The notes: generated by a model from the sequence alone, not told the origin. A stretch of 64,000 nucleotides of DNA from Bacillus manliponensis (GCF_000712595.1 NZ_JOTN01000004.1:1-64000); one strand, 5' to 3'; shown: positions 1 through 9,109, counted from the first letter of the stretch. A program made the numbers and translations.

Positions 1-1640
1 CAGTTGGTTTATATTTTGAAACAAGTGCGGTCCTAATTACATTAATTTTACTTGGTAAATTGTTTGAGTCACTTGCAAAAGGGAAGTCATCAGAAGCAAT
101 TAAAAAATTAATGGGATTACAAGCAAAGACGGCAACGGTTATTCGAAACGATCAAGAAATGAGTATTCCATTAGAAGAAGTTGTTACAGGTGATATTGTA
201 GTTGTAAAACCGGGTGAGAAGATACCTGTAGATGGTATCGTAATAGAAGGGACATCGGCAATTGATGAATCGATGTTAACTGGCGAAAGTATTCCGGTAG
301 AAAAGCAAATTGGTGATGAAGTTATTGGGGCAACAGTAAATAAAAATGGTTCTTTAAAAATAGAAGCGACTAAAGTTGGAAAAGATACAGCACTTGCACA
401 AATTATTAAGGTTGTTGAAGATGCACAAGGGTCAAAGGCACCAATTCAGCGAGTGGCAGATGTCATTTCTGGTATTTTCGTTCCGATTGTTGTTGGGATT
501 GCAATTGTTACTTTTATCGTATGGTTTACAATTGTCGACCCTGGTAACTTTGCAAGTGCGCTTGAAAAACTAATTGCAGTTCTTGTTATTGCTTGTCCGT
601 GTGCGTTAGGTCTTGCAACGCCAACATCAATTATGGCTGGATCTGGGCGCGCGGCTGAATACGGCATTTTATTTAAAGGCGGAGAACATTTAGAAGGTAC
701 ACAAAAAATTAATACAGTGTTAGTTGATAAAACAGGTACAGTTACAAAAGGAAAACCAGAACTAACAGATGTATCAGTAGAAAATATCGATGAAGAACAA
801 TTTTTATACTTTGTTGGAAGTGCTGAAAGAAATTCAGAGCATCCACTTGCAGAAGCAATTGTCGAAGGTGTGAAACAAAAAGGTATTGCATTAGGCAATA
901 CGACAGAGTTTGAAGCGATACCTGGGTACGGTATAAAAGCGGTTGTAGAAAATCGTGAAATCTTAATTGGTACAAGGAAGTTAATGGAGAAATATCATGT
1001 GAAAGCAACGCACGCTTATTCCTTTATGGAGCAGCTTGAAAATGAAGGGAAAACAGCAATGTTAGTTGGTATTGACGGTGCATATGCTGGGGTTGTTGCA
1101 GTTGCAGATACAATTAAAGAAACATCAAAAGAAGCAGTTTCGAAATTAAAAGAAATGGGTATTCAAGTTGTTATGATTACAGGTGACAACGAAAGAACGG
1201 CACATGCAATTGCAAAGCAAGTAGGAATTGATCATGTTCGCGCGGGAGTATTACCAGAAGATAAAGCGAATGAAGTGAAAAAGTTCCAAGTAGAAGGAAA
1301 ACATGTCGCAATGGTTGGTGACGGTATTAACGATGCGCCGGCTCTTGCAGTCGCTGACATCGGTATGGCAATGGGAACAGGTACAGACGTAGCAATGGAA
1401 GCTGCCGATGTAACACTTATGCGCGGTGATTTACGAAGCATTGCAGATGCCATCTTTATGAGTAAGAAAACGATGCGCAACATTAAACAAAACTTATTCT
1501 GGGCATTAATTTATAACACATTAGGTATTCCAATTGCAGCAGCAGGATTCCTTGCACCATGGTTAGCAGGAGCAGCAATGGCGTTTAGTTCTGTATCGGT
1601 TGTACTGAATGCTTTAAGACTTCAACGAGTGAAGTTGTAA
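1..1640 (+). CDS. copA: Copper-translocating P-type ATPase CopA, 5' end outside the window
   Basis: P1B-type ATPase that exports Cu(I) across the cytoplasmic membrane. The frame is open from base 3, so the N-terminal metal-binding domains and first helices lie upstream of the window. Visible parts are the actuator TGES loop, the metal-binding CPC motif in a membrane helix (about 593-601), the phosphorylation motif DKTGT (about 725-739), the SEHP motif of the nucleotide domain and the hinge GDGIND (about 1318-1335). Two final membrane helices follow. CPC plus SEHP is typical of Cu(I) pumps. A hairpin terminator follows the stop codon, so this is probably the last gene of a cop operon. Confidence 0.95.
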   Translation, partial: VGLYFETSAVLITLILLGKLFESLAKGKSSEAIKKLMGLQAKTATVIRNDQEMSIPLEEVVTGDIVVVKPGEKIPVDGIVIEGTSAIDESMLTGESIPVEKQIGDEVIGATVNKNGSLKIEATKVGKDTALAQIIKVVEDAQGSKAPIQRVADVISGIFVPIVVGIAIVTFIVWFTIVDPGNFASALEKLIAVLVIACPCALGLATPTSIMAGSGRAAEYGILFKGGEHLEGTQKINTVLVDKTGTVTKGKPELTDVSVENIDEEQFLYFVGSAERNSEHPLAEAIVEGVKQKGIALGNTTEFEAIPGYGIKAVVENREILIGTRKLMEKYHVKATHAYSFMEQLENEGKTAMLVGIDGAYAGVVAVADTIKETSKEAVSKLKEMGIQVVMITGDNERTAHAIAKQVGIDHVRAGVLPEDKANEVKKFQVEGKHVAMVGDGINDAPALAVADIGMAMGTGTDVAMEAADVTLMRGDLRSIADAIFMSKKTMRNIKQNLFWALIYNTLGIPIAAAGFLAPWLAGAAMAFSSVSVVLNALRLQRVKL

Positions 1641-1649
1641 TATTGTAAG

Positions 1650-1687
1650 GAAGAGAGGATAGGGAAATATACTATCCTCTTTCTTAA
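1650..1687 (+). terminator. Intrinsic terminator after copA
   Basis: Inverted arms AGAGGATAG (1654-1662) and CTATCCTCT (1672-1680) are followed by a T-rich tail. It lies just after the copA stop codon. The 1688-1871 stretch beyond it is AT-rich and shows nothing else. Confidence 0.75.
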
Positions 1688-1871
1688 TTAAATAAAAATT
1701 TTGATATAAAATGGATTGTTTTCTATTTTTATTATTTCATAAATAATGGATTCTCTTCATTCATATTACTTTTAATAATCTATTTCCATATGTAATTTAG
1801 GAAAAATTAACATATATGATAGCTTTCATGCGTGTACTTATGGCTTTACGTGTTACAACATAGTAGGGAAC

Positions 1872-2228
1872 TTACTGTAACCGTTGCTGATACATTCCCC
1901 TTACCTTTCCATCTAAAAAAGTAATTTCTGCAAGGGATTGGGGTTTTATCCCTGGCCAAACATATGTAACAGAGTAGGTAGAGGTTCCTTTTTCACCAGT
2001 TTCAGAGAAAAGGTCTCCATCTGCGCCCAAAATATCTTTAACTTCTTCATAAGTCATACCTGATTCTACTTTCGCAAATTGCTCTAGTGTTATGGAATTA
2101 GTAGACTGCGCTTGTTCTTCATTAGGCTTTGAAGTGTTTTTCTTGTTTGAATCTGACGAACATGCTACAAGAAATAAGCAGGTGGATGCTACAGTAATAA
2201 GTGTGAGTTTTAAGGTTTGCTTTTTCAT
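1872..2228 (-). CDS. Small DUF3862-like lipoprotein
   Basis: 118 residues with a signal peptide and lipobox LVAC, so Cys23 is the likely lipidation site. After a Ser/Asn/Lys-rich linker comes a compact domain with 'SGMTYEEVKDILG', the helix pattern of SmpA/OmlA-like and DUF3862 proteins, followed by strands. It should be anchored on the outer face of the membrane. Its role is unknown. The start is well supported by AAGGAGG just upstream. It appears monocistronic. The domain assignment is from pattern recognition. Confidence 0.75.
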   Translation of the reverse strand: MKKQTLKLTLITVASTCLFLVACSSDSNKKNTSKPNEEQAQSTNSITLEQFAKVESGMTYEEVKDILGADGDLFSETGEKGTSTYSVTYVWPGIKPQSLAEITFLDGKVRGMYQQRLQ

Positions 2229-2320
2229 AAATAACCTCCTTATTTTTCTAGTTATTTCCTAATTATACTATAAATAGATTTAATTTTCTTTAAAGTGAAT
2301 TTATTTATAGAAGGCAAGTA

Positions 2321-2354
2321 AAAAGGCAATCTTGCTTTGAAGATTGCCTTTTTA
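2321..2354 (-). terminator. Terminator of the permease operon
   Basis: Perfect 13-bp stem, 2321-2333 with 2340-2352, and a 6-nt loop. It is A/T-flanked on both sides and overlaps the last codon of the upstream permease gene on the minus strand. Confidence 0.8.
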
Positions 2355-3395
2355 TATCGAAATAGAAGAGCGCTTCTTATCATTTTGAGTATGTGCAAAT
2401 GTAAAAGACTCTTTTTCATTTTGTTGATATGTTTGTTGTTTAGTACGCTCTTTTTTTACAGATTCTTTTGCTTGTAATGAGTCTTGAATACCAGCAGTCA
2501 TGAGTTTAATCATTAAAATGGTAAAGAAGAAAGCGAATAGTGTACTCGTCACAATCCACATTGAGTTGTGTAGTTCATGGTAATTTAAACCAATTAATCC
2601 TGCCCAGTCGTTTGAAAGTGAGACTGGCCTTGGTTCACCAAAGTCTGTTGCTTCTTTCATTTGTACACCACCAATGACAATGTTAAGTAATGATAAGTGG
2701 ATCATTAGTAACAATGTTTGTACAATATGTTGCATAAATAGTAGAAAGAGTCGCTCGCTTAAGAGTGCCCGTATATGTTTTACAATAATATGAAATCTAC
2801 TTGCTCCCATTATTTTGGCGCTTAGTATATATTCCCGCTTCATAAATTCGTTTACTTCTGATGAAATATACATCGTTAAAGTAGGAATTGCCACAAATAT
2901 AAGAATGGCAGATTGATAGAAAACGAGTGATAAATCAGGTTTTATGAAGGCATCTTGATTTGAATAAACCGTTAGCTGTACAGGGAAGATCAAAATCGCC
3001 GCGATAAAGACAGTTGGTACATAGTAAAACACTTCTGTGCAAGATTGCCATACCTTTTTGAGTTTTTCCATATATAAGCTTAGTAATACACCGAAAATAG
3101 CGCTGAAAAATATGCGCAAGAAGCTAATGCCAATCGCAAATAAAATTGTAAATTTGGCTCCATCTAATATTTGATAGAAAATAGAGATTCCGAAGCGATC
3201 TGAGCCAAGCGGAGGCATCTCATGTGGTTCAAAAGGAGATGCTGCAATTAAATTTTCGTTTTCGTCATATAAAAGTCGCATTGGGTTTAAAGTGTCTTCT
3301 TTAAAATACAAGCTGTAAATAAAGCTAGCACTAATAAATACGAAAAGGTAAGTAAATCCAATTAAAAATCGTTTTGATTTCCAAATGTGCTTCAT
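2352..3395 (-). CDS. ABC transporter permease, OppC/DppC-like
   Basis: 347-residue membrane protein, second gene of a two-permease operon. The start is set at 3395 because the ATG overlaps the upstream TGA (ATGA) and AGGAGG precedes it; a longer frame would start inside the upstream gene. It has an N-terminal helix, an extracytoplasmic loop with 'GSDRFGISIFYQIL' (matching the OppC 'GTDxxGRD' motif region) and about five further helices. The C-terminal tail is long, charged and Gln/Lys-rich. No ATPase or binding-protein gene is adjacent, so the substrate is unknown, and peptide transport is only inferred from the family. Confidence 0.75.
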   Translation of the reverse strand: MKHIWKSKRFLIGFTYLFVFISASFIYSLYFKEDTLNPMRLLYDENENLIAASPFEPHEMPPLGSDRFGISIFYQILDGAKFTILFAIGISFLRIFFSAIFGVLLSLYMEKLKKVWQSCTEVFYYVPTVFIAAILIFPVQLTVYSNQDAFIKPDLSLVFYQSAILIFVAIPTLTMYISSEVNEFMKREYILSAKIMGASRFHIIVKHIRALLSERLFLLFMQHIVQTLLLMIHLSLLNIVIGGVQMKEATDFGEPRPVSLSNDWAGLIGLNYHELHNSMWIVTSTLFAFFFTILMIKLMTAGIQDSLQAKESVKKERTKQQTYQQNEKESFTFAHTQNDKKRSSISI

Positions 3396-4282
3396 ATTAT
3401 TTCTCCTCCTATTTGTTTTTGCCATCTTTTTATGCAGTAGGTAACCGCCTGAAAGATGATGTAGAAAGGTAGAAGAATCATAATGAGCACAACAGGTATA
3501 GTCGGTGAGGAATACGTAGTCAGTAAAAATTTAATGATCCCATCTATATTAAAAATAAACTCAAGTATAAATAAGTTAGAGAGTAAAAAGACAAAAATTG
3601 TTTTTAAATGATTAAAGAGATGAATCATAATATTTTTAAAGAGGTGTACTCGCATAATATATCCAGGGCTGAATCCTTTACCATACGCAACTTCAATATA
3701 TTGTTTTTTATGTTCTTCTTCTATATATAAAATCATCATTCGAAACATTTGTAAGGCTGGTAGTATCGATAAACAAAAAATAGGAAGTAAATATGCCCGT
3801 TTTTCATTAAAAGTAAAAATTTGAACAGGAGAATCGCCAGTTGTTCGTACCATCCATATGAAAAATAGCTGTAACCCACACATAATCATCACATCTGGTA
3901 TCGCCTCTAACACAAATACAACTTTATGTATGATGCTCTTTATCCAAGATGAAGACAAGTAAAACAAGTAAGATAGAATACTTGAAACAAATAATGCAAG
4001 AATGAACCCTCCGAATAAAATGGTGAATGAGTAAAAATAAGGATCCCAAACTGCTGGGAATAAAGGGACTTCTTGAGGTCCTCTAACAGACATAGCAGTA
4101 TAAGTTAAAGATTCTGGTGTAGATAATTCCTTAATAAGGAGTGAAAAACGTTCAATAAATTGATTCGGCTGGAATGTTATTTTTCCATCACCTGCAAATA
4201 AAGAGGGGAGTGCCCATAGTATGAGCAGTGTAAATATTGCGATGATTGCTTGTATGAATGAGAAAAGTAGGTTTTTCAGCAT
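3392..4282 (-). CDS. ABC transporter permease, OppB/DppB-like
   Basis: 296-residue permease. The start at 4282 follows a GGAGGTG ribosome binding site; the upstream in-frame ATG at 4309 has none. It has an N-terminal helix, a large extracytoplasmic region, then a multi-helix core with 'YIEVAYGKGFSPGYIMRVH', matching the EAA-type loop that docks on the ABC ATPase. It is translationally coupled to the next gene by ATGA. Together they could form the membrane heterodimer of an Opp-type importer. Partner subunits are not in the window. Confidence 0.75.
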   Translation of the reverse strand: MLKNLLFSFIQAIIAIFTLLILWALPSLFAGDGKITFQPNQFIERFSLLIKELSTPESLTYTAMSVRGPQEVPLFPAVWDPYFYSFTILFGGFILALFVSSILSYLFYLSSSWIKSIIHKVVFVLEAIPDVMIMCGLQLFFIWMVRTTGDSPVQIFTFNEKRAYLLPIFCLSILPALQMFRMMILYIEEEHKKQYIEVAYGKGFSPGYIMRVHLFKNIMIHLFNHLKTIFVFLLSNLFILEFIFNIDGIIKFLLTTYSSPTIPVVLIMILLPFYIIFQAVTYCIKRWQKQIGGEII

Positions 4283-4321
4283 AATGCACCTCCGACATAG
4301 TTTTTCCATTGTGTATATTCA

Positions 4322-4351
4322 TAAAAAAGCAACGCCAAGATGACGTTGCTC
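4322..4351 (-). terminator. Terminator after the DUF2639 gene
   Basis: Arms AGCAACG (4328-4334) and CGTTGCT (4344-4350). Read on the minus strand the stem is followed by a run of six T, directly after the small DUF2639 gene. Confidence 0.8.
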
Positions 4352-4356
4352 CCTCA

Positions 4357-4497
4357 TTAAGCGGATTTTGTTTTCGCCTTCTCTAATAAACTAGCTAACA
4401 CATGTGTACGATATGATTCTAGCTTTCTACCTTCGTAATAACGGATTCCTAATTTTTTTAGTTCGTTTACGTACCAACCTTTGCTTCCGAAATGCAT
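4357..4497 (-). CDS. DUF2639 (YflJ-like) small protein
   Basis: 46 residues starting MHFGSKGWYVNELKKLG and ending KAKTKSA. It is a short basic protein with a conserved GSKGWYVNELK start, matching my memory of the DUF2639/YflJ family of Bacillales. AAGGA lies about 9 nt before the ATG and a terminator follows directly. Its function is unknown. Confidence 0.65.
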   Translation of the reverse strand: MHFGSKGWYVNELKKLGIRYYEGRKLESYRTHVLASLLEKAKTKSA

Positions 4498-4625
4498 GTG
4501 ATCGCTTCCTTTCGTATTTAAAGATATTCTGATTGCTTTGGTTATAGGAATTTCCAGTTGAAAAAGGTTAACTTCTTGATGAAAGCAATATATACTGGAA
4601 GTAGTATATATTGAGGTGGACAGCC

Positions 4626-4985
4626 GTGATTATAGAGAAGCACGAAATACAAATTGATCAAGTTACGAGTGGGAAAGTCAATATCTTTACGTTTTATCGG
4701 AATAAAAAGCAAATTGACCATCCATTTTTACAATTGCAGGAGCCTTCGCTCGTTGCAAATTATTTCTTTCCGTTTCACCTTGATGCGGAAAGTTTGCGTC
4801 TGTTACATGAAGAATTTCCGACCATTTATCCGTATGACGGACAAGAGAGTATTCTAAGTTGGACGGATAAAATGAAGGATGAACTAAAACGTCTTATTCA
4901 AACTGGAAAGTGGAATAAGCGTGTCCATCTTGGGAATTGCATAATTGAAGTAGATTTTCTTTGGTGTGAAGAAGATAATGCGTAA
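4626..4985 (+). CDS. Conserved hypothetical protein, GTG start
   Basis: 119 residues with no family I recognise. GTG at 4626 is chosen because GAGGTGG precedes it by 6 nt; the in-frame ATG at 4611 overlaps that ribosome binding site. The protein is soluble, acidic and mixed alpha/beta by eye, with no signal peptide or membrane segment. It ends CEEDNA. It converges on the yhzD-like gene and shares a bidirectional terminator with it. Confidence 0.6.
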   Translation: MIIEKHEIQIDQVTSGKVNIFTFYRNKKQIDHPFLQLQEPSLVANYFFPFHLDAESLRLLHEEFPTIYPYDGQESILSWTDKMKDELKRLIQTGKWNKRVHLGNCIIEVDFLWCEEDNA

Positions 4986-5012
4986 AAAGAAGCGATATGA
5001 CGCTTCTTTTTT
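4985..5012. terminator. Bidirectional terminator
   Basis: Arms AAAAGAAGCG (4985-4994) and CGCTTCTTTT (5001-5010) have A-runs and T-runs on either side, so the hairpin can end transcription from both converging genes. Confidence 0.85.
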
Positions 5013-5196
5013 AGTTTTTAAATAAAACAAGCTTTCCGCTTGCAGATGTGCAGCGATGGGTGCGCTCATACAATTCTTTTTCTCGCAAGATTGCCTCGCC
5101 CTTTTGCTTCGCTTCTGCTTCTGTCGCTGCCTCAAACGCTTCATCAAGTAGTTTTGTGCCGTCTTTTTCGAAAACTGTTAGTGTGTAAGTTCCCAT
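5011..5196 (-). CDS. yhzD: YhzD-like protein
   Basis: 61 residues, the same length I recall for B. subtilis YhzD. It starts MGTYTLTVFEKDGTKLLDE, has an EAxTEAEAKQKGEAIL helix and a conserved RTHRCTSASGKLVLF end. The ATG at 5196 has GGAGGG upstream; the earlier in-frame ATG at 5211 overlaps it. It is a small soluble protein of unknown function. In B. subtilis it lies in the yha/yhz area, which fits the other yha genes here. Confidence 0.75.
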   Translation of the reverse strand: MGTYTLTVFEKDGTKLLDEAFEAATEAEAKQKGEAILREKELYERTHRCTSASGKLVLFKN

Positions 5197-5402
5197 GAAA
5201 TTTCCCTCCAAAACAAATAATCAGAATGTTATAACTATTGTGGCATAAAATGGTGAATTATGCAAAGAAAAGAGTGTTATAAAATGATTTATCCTATTTA
5301 TGCAATTGAAATAATTATATAATTATTATGTGTATTTACAAATTTGAGATTTATTTACATCTTGTTGTGTTTAAAAAGTAGAAAGGGTGTAAAGGTGAAA
5401 TT

Positions 5403-6884
5403 ATGAGTTTAAACATGTACATAGGGGAAGTAGAGGCACAAACAGAAAGTATGAACGCTTTTTGTAACGCGACAATTCAAGGGATGGAAGAAGTCATTCG
5501 TTCCATCGATGCTTTCGCACTAGATGTCACGCTGAAAGGAAAGACATATGAAAGTGCGAAAACGTTTTTTATGCAAACGTATCGCCAGTTAGCACAAGGT
5601 ATCATTTATTTATGTGAAGAACTAATCGTCCAAAACAACGCCTTTCCAGCTGACTTTCAAGCAGAGGTCGCGACAGTTGATGTAGTTGAACAAGAAATAC
5701 GCGAACAAATTCGAGAACTGGAGCAAATGATTGCAGCAATTGCAGCAATGGATGAACAAACACCTGAGACGGCAGCAATGCTACAAATTTATCACGCAAT
5801 GAAAAGGAAACTGGAAGATAAACTAGAACGGTTATATCAATTCAATTATTCTTCTAGTGAGAATTATCGTACAGCAATTGAATTAGCTTCCAGTATTGCA
5901 AAAGGGCTTGCAGAAGTACAAAGTGGAAAAGGATTTCAAGCTGTCAGCGGAACATTTCATACTGAAAGGCTAAATATGGAGTGGGCAAAGCCAATTCAAC
6001 TCATTACAGAAGAGAAAGCCCGAAAAGCTGACAATAAAACGGGGGAGAATAAAGAGTTTACAGAAGAAGAAGTACAAGCAGTACAACAATACCTTGAGGG
6101 AATAAAAGATGGTACAATAAAAGGGAATATAGACAAAGATTTCCACGTTGAAACAGATGCTTATGAAATGGAACATAACATTTTTGGCCGTCCCGTCGGT
6201 GGTGGAAAGCCAACGCTCGATCCATACTTAGTCAACATAGCACAATTTGGTTTTGACTTTTTCATCAGTGACCTTCTCACGCTCTTCGATTCAGAGGCTA
6301 CTCCGGAAGAGAAACTTTTAGCAATGGGGTTCATGACACCGCAGGGAAAGCTTGGGAAAACATTAGATAAACTAAATGGTTTGAAAAAGTCTGGGAATGT
6401 GAAGAAGGATTCTTCTGGGAGTGTTGATGGTGATAAGGGCACGGTTAAGGATAAACCATTTGGTAAGTATTCAACAGCTATTGATGATAAAGTAAAAGTC
6501 ATTGAAAAAGTAGATTTAGCAGATTGGATAAGTGAGTCATTTACTGACGGCAACTACAGAACTGTGGTTACAGAAGAAAATATCACATTCTATAGGACTT
6601 ATGGTGGCGGTGCAAAAGCAGGTGGAGCATTTGTCACTACTAGCCCAGCTGGAAATAGAATAAATGCAAAAATAAGTACAGCATTAGTGCCTGATTGGAA
6701 AAATTCTAGGCAATATGAAGCAGTTATAGAAGTACCAAAAGGACAAATTTTAAATATAGGTAGAGTGGAGAAACAGTATACAAAAACTGGAGCATTACTA
6801 GAAGGCGATGGAGACCAAATATTACTACCACAAGGATGGCCCTCTGAATGGATAAAAGAGACACGAGAGGTTCCGAGTAGATAG
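5403..6884 (+). CDS. LXG-domain polymorphic toxin with ART-like C-terminus
   Basis: 493 residues. Residues 1-200 form a helical LXG domain (L44-K-G46 is the LXG signature), the targeting module of type VII secreted antibacterial toxins. A linker follows (about 200-380, including a Gly/Ser/Lys-rich stretch at 330-350). The C-terminal domain (about 385-493) has YR (397-398), FVTTSPAG (410-417) and a late DQILLP (471-476). This order resembles the R / S-T-S / Q-or-E pattern of ADP-ribosyltransferase-fold toxins, including NADases. That catalytic reading is inference. No usual LXG chaperone genes precede it. A candidate immunity gene follows after 10 nt. Confidence 0.8.
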   Translation: MSLNMYIGEVEAQTESMNAFCNATIQGMEEVIRSIDAFALDVTLKGKTYESAKTFFMQTYRQLAQGIIYLCEELIVQNNAFPADFQAEVATVDVVEQEIREQIRELEQMIAAIAAMDEQTPETAAMLQIYHAMKRKLEDKLERLYQFNYSSSENYRTAIELASSIAKGLAEVQSGKGFQAVSGTFHTERLNMEWAKPIQLITEEKARKADNKTGENKEFTEEEVQAVQQYLEGIKDGTIKGNIDKDFHVETDAYEMEHNIFGRPVGGGKPTLDPYLVNIAQFGFDFFISDLLTLFDSEATPEEKLLAMGFMTPQGKLGKTLDKLNGLKKSGNVKKDSSGSVDGDKGTVKDKPFGKYSTAIDDKVKVIEKVDLADWISESFTDGNYRTVVTEENITFYRTYGGGAKAGGAFVTTSPAGNRINAKISTALVPDWKNSRQYEAVIEVPKGQILNIGRVEKQYTKTGALLEGDGDQILLPQGWPSEWIKETREVPSR

Positions 6885-6894
6885 GAGAATATAA

Positions 6895-7161
6895 ATGGAT
6901 AAGAAAAAGCAGTTAATTGACCAAATAAAAGTTGTGATAAATAAATTTGAGGAAGAGTATGCTAAAGATATAAATAGTGGTGTTTTACAGCTTATATATA
7001 TAAGATATAAGAAGGCGTTAGAAATATTAGAAAATAATGAGGATATTAAAGGGATAAATATTTTAGGTGGTGTACGTGCATATATGGATAGCTACAATGA
7101 CTATCAAAATACACTATTAGGAGAATTGCATAAGGCTGAAAAGATAATTAAAGAATTATGA
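6895..7161 (+). CDS. Candidate immunity protein for the LXG toxin
   Basis: 88 residues, highly charged and probably all-helical, with no signal or membrane segment. It starts MDKKKQLIDQIKVVINKFEEE. AGGAGA lies before the ATG and only 10 nt separate it from the toxin stop codon. A small gene directly after an LXG toxin is the usual place of the cognate cytoplasmic immunity protein. I do not recognise the family, so the role rests on position. Base composition is more AT-rich than the toxin N-terminus, as is common for exchanged tip/immunity cassettes. Confidence 0.6.
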   Translation: MDKKKQLIDQIKVVINKFEEEYAKDINSGVLQLIYIRYKKALEILENNEDIKGINILGGVRAYMDSYNDYQNTLLGELHKAEKIIKEL

Positions 7162-7377
7162 TGAAAGTATTTATTGATGTTTTGTAAAAGCCACCAATAT
7201 ACTCATAGCTTTGTATAAAGAGAATAACAAAGCTCGTAGCAATTAATTGAAAACATATACAGATAATTGAAAAGCAAAGCATATGAGAAGTGGATAGAAA
7301 AAGAAAAGGTCATTATCAACTTTTATTGTATATTTTGGAGTTACTTGATGCTTACTTATATTTTTCTTTTAATTGAT

Positions 7378-7539
7378 CTAATATATATATAGACTAAATT
7401 TCAAATCTTGGATACGAGTTGCTGAGAGTTTTAGTATATCTTGATAAATTTGATTGTTATTTAACACTTCATCAAAATTTAAAGTAACTTTCCGTATTGG
7501 TTTTCCGTTTTTTGGATGTTCTGTTGGAATTCCATGTAT
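7378..7539 (-). pseudogene. Remnant open frame, unknown family
   Basis: A 53-codon open stretch on the minus strand without a start codon, bounded by TGA upstream. It contains HGIPTEHPKNGKPIRKV and LKLSATRIQDLKFSL, which read like real protein. No promoter or ribosome binding site is visible. It is probably the 3' end of a lost gene. The rest of the 7162-7730 gap is AT-rich with no other support for genes. Confidence 0.3.
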
Positions 7540-7731
7540 TCATTCCTCTTTCATGAAAACTCAATGATTGAAATAAGTAAAAAAAATAACCATACAGACT
7601 CCTCCTTTTTATTGTAATGCGAAATACATGGGTCATGTAATTAAACTTTAATGCTCTATGTTTAATATTCTTTAATCCGTTCTATTTGCCTTTCGGGAGC
7701 AGGATAATTTATCTAAGGAGGAGAATAAGCT

Positions 7732-7761
7732 ATGGAAAGTATTGAGCTTAATTTAGAATAG
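7732..7761 (+). other. Nine-codon micro-ORF with strong ribosome binding site
   Basis: AAGGAGGAG at about 7714-7723 precedes ATG and nine codons (MESIELNLE) ending in TAG, 21 nt before the nucleosidase start. This could be a leader peptide, or the original start region of a gene that was replaced. Only the sequence pattern is seen. Confidence 0.3.
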
Positions 7762-7782
7762 AATTTGTAGGGTGATAAGTCG

Positions 7783-8454
7783 ATGATAGGAATAAGTATA
7801 GCAACGAAGTGGGAATATGAAGCGACATTGGAATACTTTAGCGTAAAAGATAACGAACGTTTCGGTTATCCTTATGGCGAGTATTTCATGAGAACAATTA
7901 ATGATACTGAACTTGTTTTTTATAGTACCGGTGTAAGAAAAGTAAATGGTGTTGGTGGTAATCAGTATATGATTTCTAAATTTAATTTAACTAAAGTAAT
8001 CATTGCTGGAACATGTGCAGGAATAGATGATAAGTTCAGTAATTTGGATATTTTTGTACCCAATAAAGCCGTTCAATATGATTGCACAGTAAAAGAAATT
8101 GAGCCTTTTATTAAACAATCCTTCATAGTCGATATTGATCTATCAAAATATGGAAATGAATTTTATAACGGAACAATTGGCACCGCGGATAAAGCAGTAG
8201 TTATGTGGAAGGACTATTTAGAACTTAAAGAAAACGAAATAATAATAGCCGATACAGAAGCGGGTGCAATTGCTTATATCTGTAAGAAGAATGATGTTGA
8301 GTGCATTATTATAAAAGGAATATCTGATTTTCCAACAGATGAAAGTAACTCTGATAAATTTGAATCGAACATTGAACAAATTAATGTTTATTTAGAAAAC
8401 ACCCCCAAAGTTATGAATAAAATATTTGGTGAATATTTAAAAAGATTTATTTAA
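7783..8454 (+). CDS. Nucleoside phosphorylase-like protein (MTA/SAH nucleosidase family)
   Basis: 223 residues of the PNP/UDP phosphorylase superfamily, which cleave N-glycosidic bonds of nucleosides. GTCAGIDD (76-83) matches the phosphate/ribose glycine loop, DTEAGAIA (157-164) matches the ME(A)xA ribose-binding helix and GISDFP (179-184) matches the purine-binding ISD motif. It is clearly not the housekeeping mtnN, because these motifs are divergent. GGGTGATAAG precedes the ATG. It lies alone among mobile remnants, so it may be accessory. The substrate cannot be named from sequence. Confidence 0.75.
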   Translation: MIGISIATKWEYEATLEYFSVKDNERFGYPYGEYFMRTINDTELVFYSTGVRKVNGVGGNQYMISKFNLTKVIIAGTCAGIDDKFSNLDIFVPNKAVQYDCTVKEIEPFIKQSFIVDIDLSKYGNEFYNGTIGTADKAVVMWKDYLELKENEIIIADTEAGAIAYICKKNDVECIIIKGISDFPTDESNSDKFESNIEQINVYLENTPKVMNKIFGEYLKRFI

Positions 8455-8481
8455 ATAAATTTAAAGTTAATAAAAAAGATA

Positions 8482-8524
8482 GAAATAGTCGATTTCCAGT
8501 GTATTAGGAGATCGGCTATTTTTA
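8482..8524 (+). terminator. Terminator after the nucleosidase gene
   Basis: Arms AAATAGTCGATTTCC and GGAGATCGGCTATTT pair with a few G-U/mismatches and end in a T-run. The T-run TTTAT is also the left border of the adjacent bcr1 copy, so bcr1 inserted into the terminator tail. Confidence 0.65.
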
Positions 8525-8679
8525 TCCCGCATTAACGGGCTGTAAGACTCCCACCTCAAAACTTAAGAAAAAGCGAAGAAGTTTAGGTGGGAGATAAACA
8601 GCCCGTAAAAGCCCGATTGGTCGGGCTAACACTCAGTGGGGGATGAAGAAAACCCCCACTGAGTGAAGTTTCACTTTAT
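8521..8679 (+). repeat. bcr1 element, copy 1
   Basis: About 150 bp starting CCCGC and ending GAAGTTTCAC, bordered on both sides by TTTAT (8521-8525 and 8675-8679), the 5-bp target duplication reported for bcr1 of the B. cereus group. It contains nested inverted repeats: CTCCCACCT with AGGTGGGAG, AGCCCGA with TCGGGCT, and CTCAGTGGGG with CCCCACTGAG. It is non-coding and probably a non-autonomous mobile repeat with structured RNA. Confidence 0.9.
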
Positions 8680-8758
8680 TGGCACTCTTTATAAGGCAAC
8701 ACTCTAGCAGGGGCTAGTATTGCCCACTATGGCGTTGACAAACTCACTACACCGGAAC

Positions 8759-8800
8759 CCAGTTGGCAGGAACAAACAACCGTTTGTTCCTGCCAACTGG
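8759..8800. repeat. Perfect 19-bp inverted repeat, 4-nt loop
   Basis: Arms 8759-8777 (starting CCAGTTGGCAGG) and 8782-8800 are perfect reverse complements around the loop AACC. No T-run follows, so it is not a normal terminator. It lies in a gene-free stretch (8680-9109) between a bcr1 copy and gene fragments. Confidence 0.8.
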
Positions 8801-9109
8801 CGATTATGAATTCCTTTGAAAAAGCTTTTACATAGTTTAATTTATTTAATAATTTAAAATTTATCTTTTTTAGTAATAAGAGTATTATTAATATTGACGA
8901 TCTTATAGTGGATAGGGTATGACATTTAAACTTTCGTATAAATGCCACTTTACCCATAAGTTGACAAGAAAACACTTACTTTTATAGACGATTATCTAAT
9001 TATCTAACGGAATTGGAAGCATAAATTGGCCTTGAGTTCATGCGGAATTTTATCCATATGGAGTAAAGGAAATAAAGACAATGATTACTTTTAACCACTG
9101 ATATAATGG

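Noticed and set aside
446-898. 150-codon open frame antisense to copA
   Set aside because: It lies wholly within copA on the other strand, has no ribosome binding site and arises from codon bias of the real gene.
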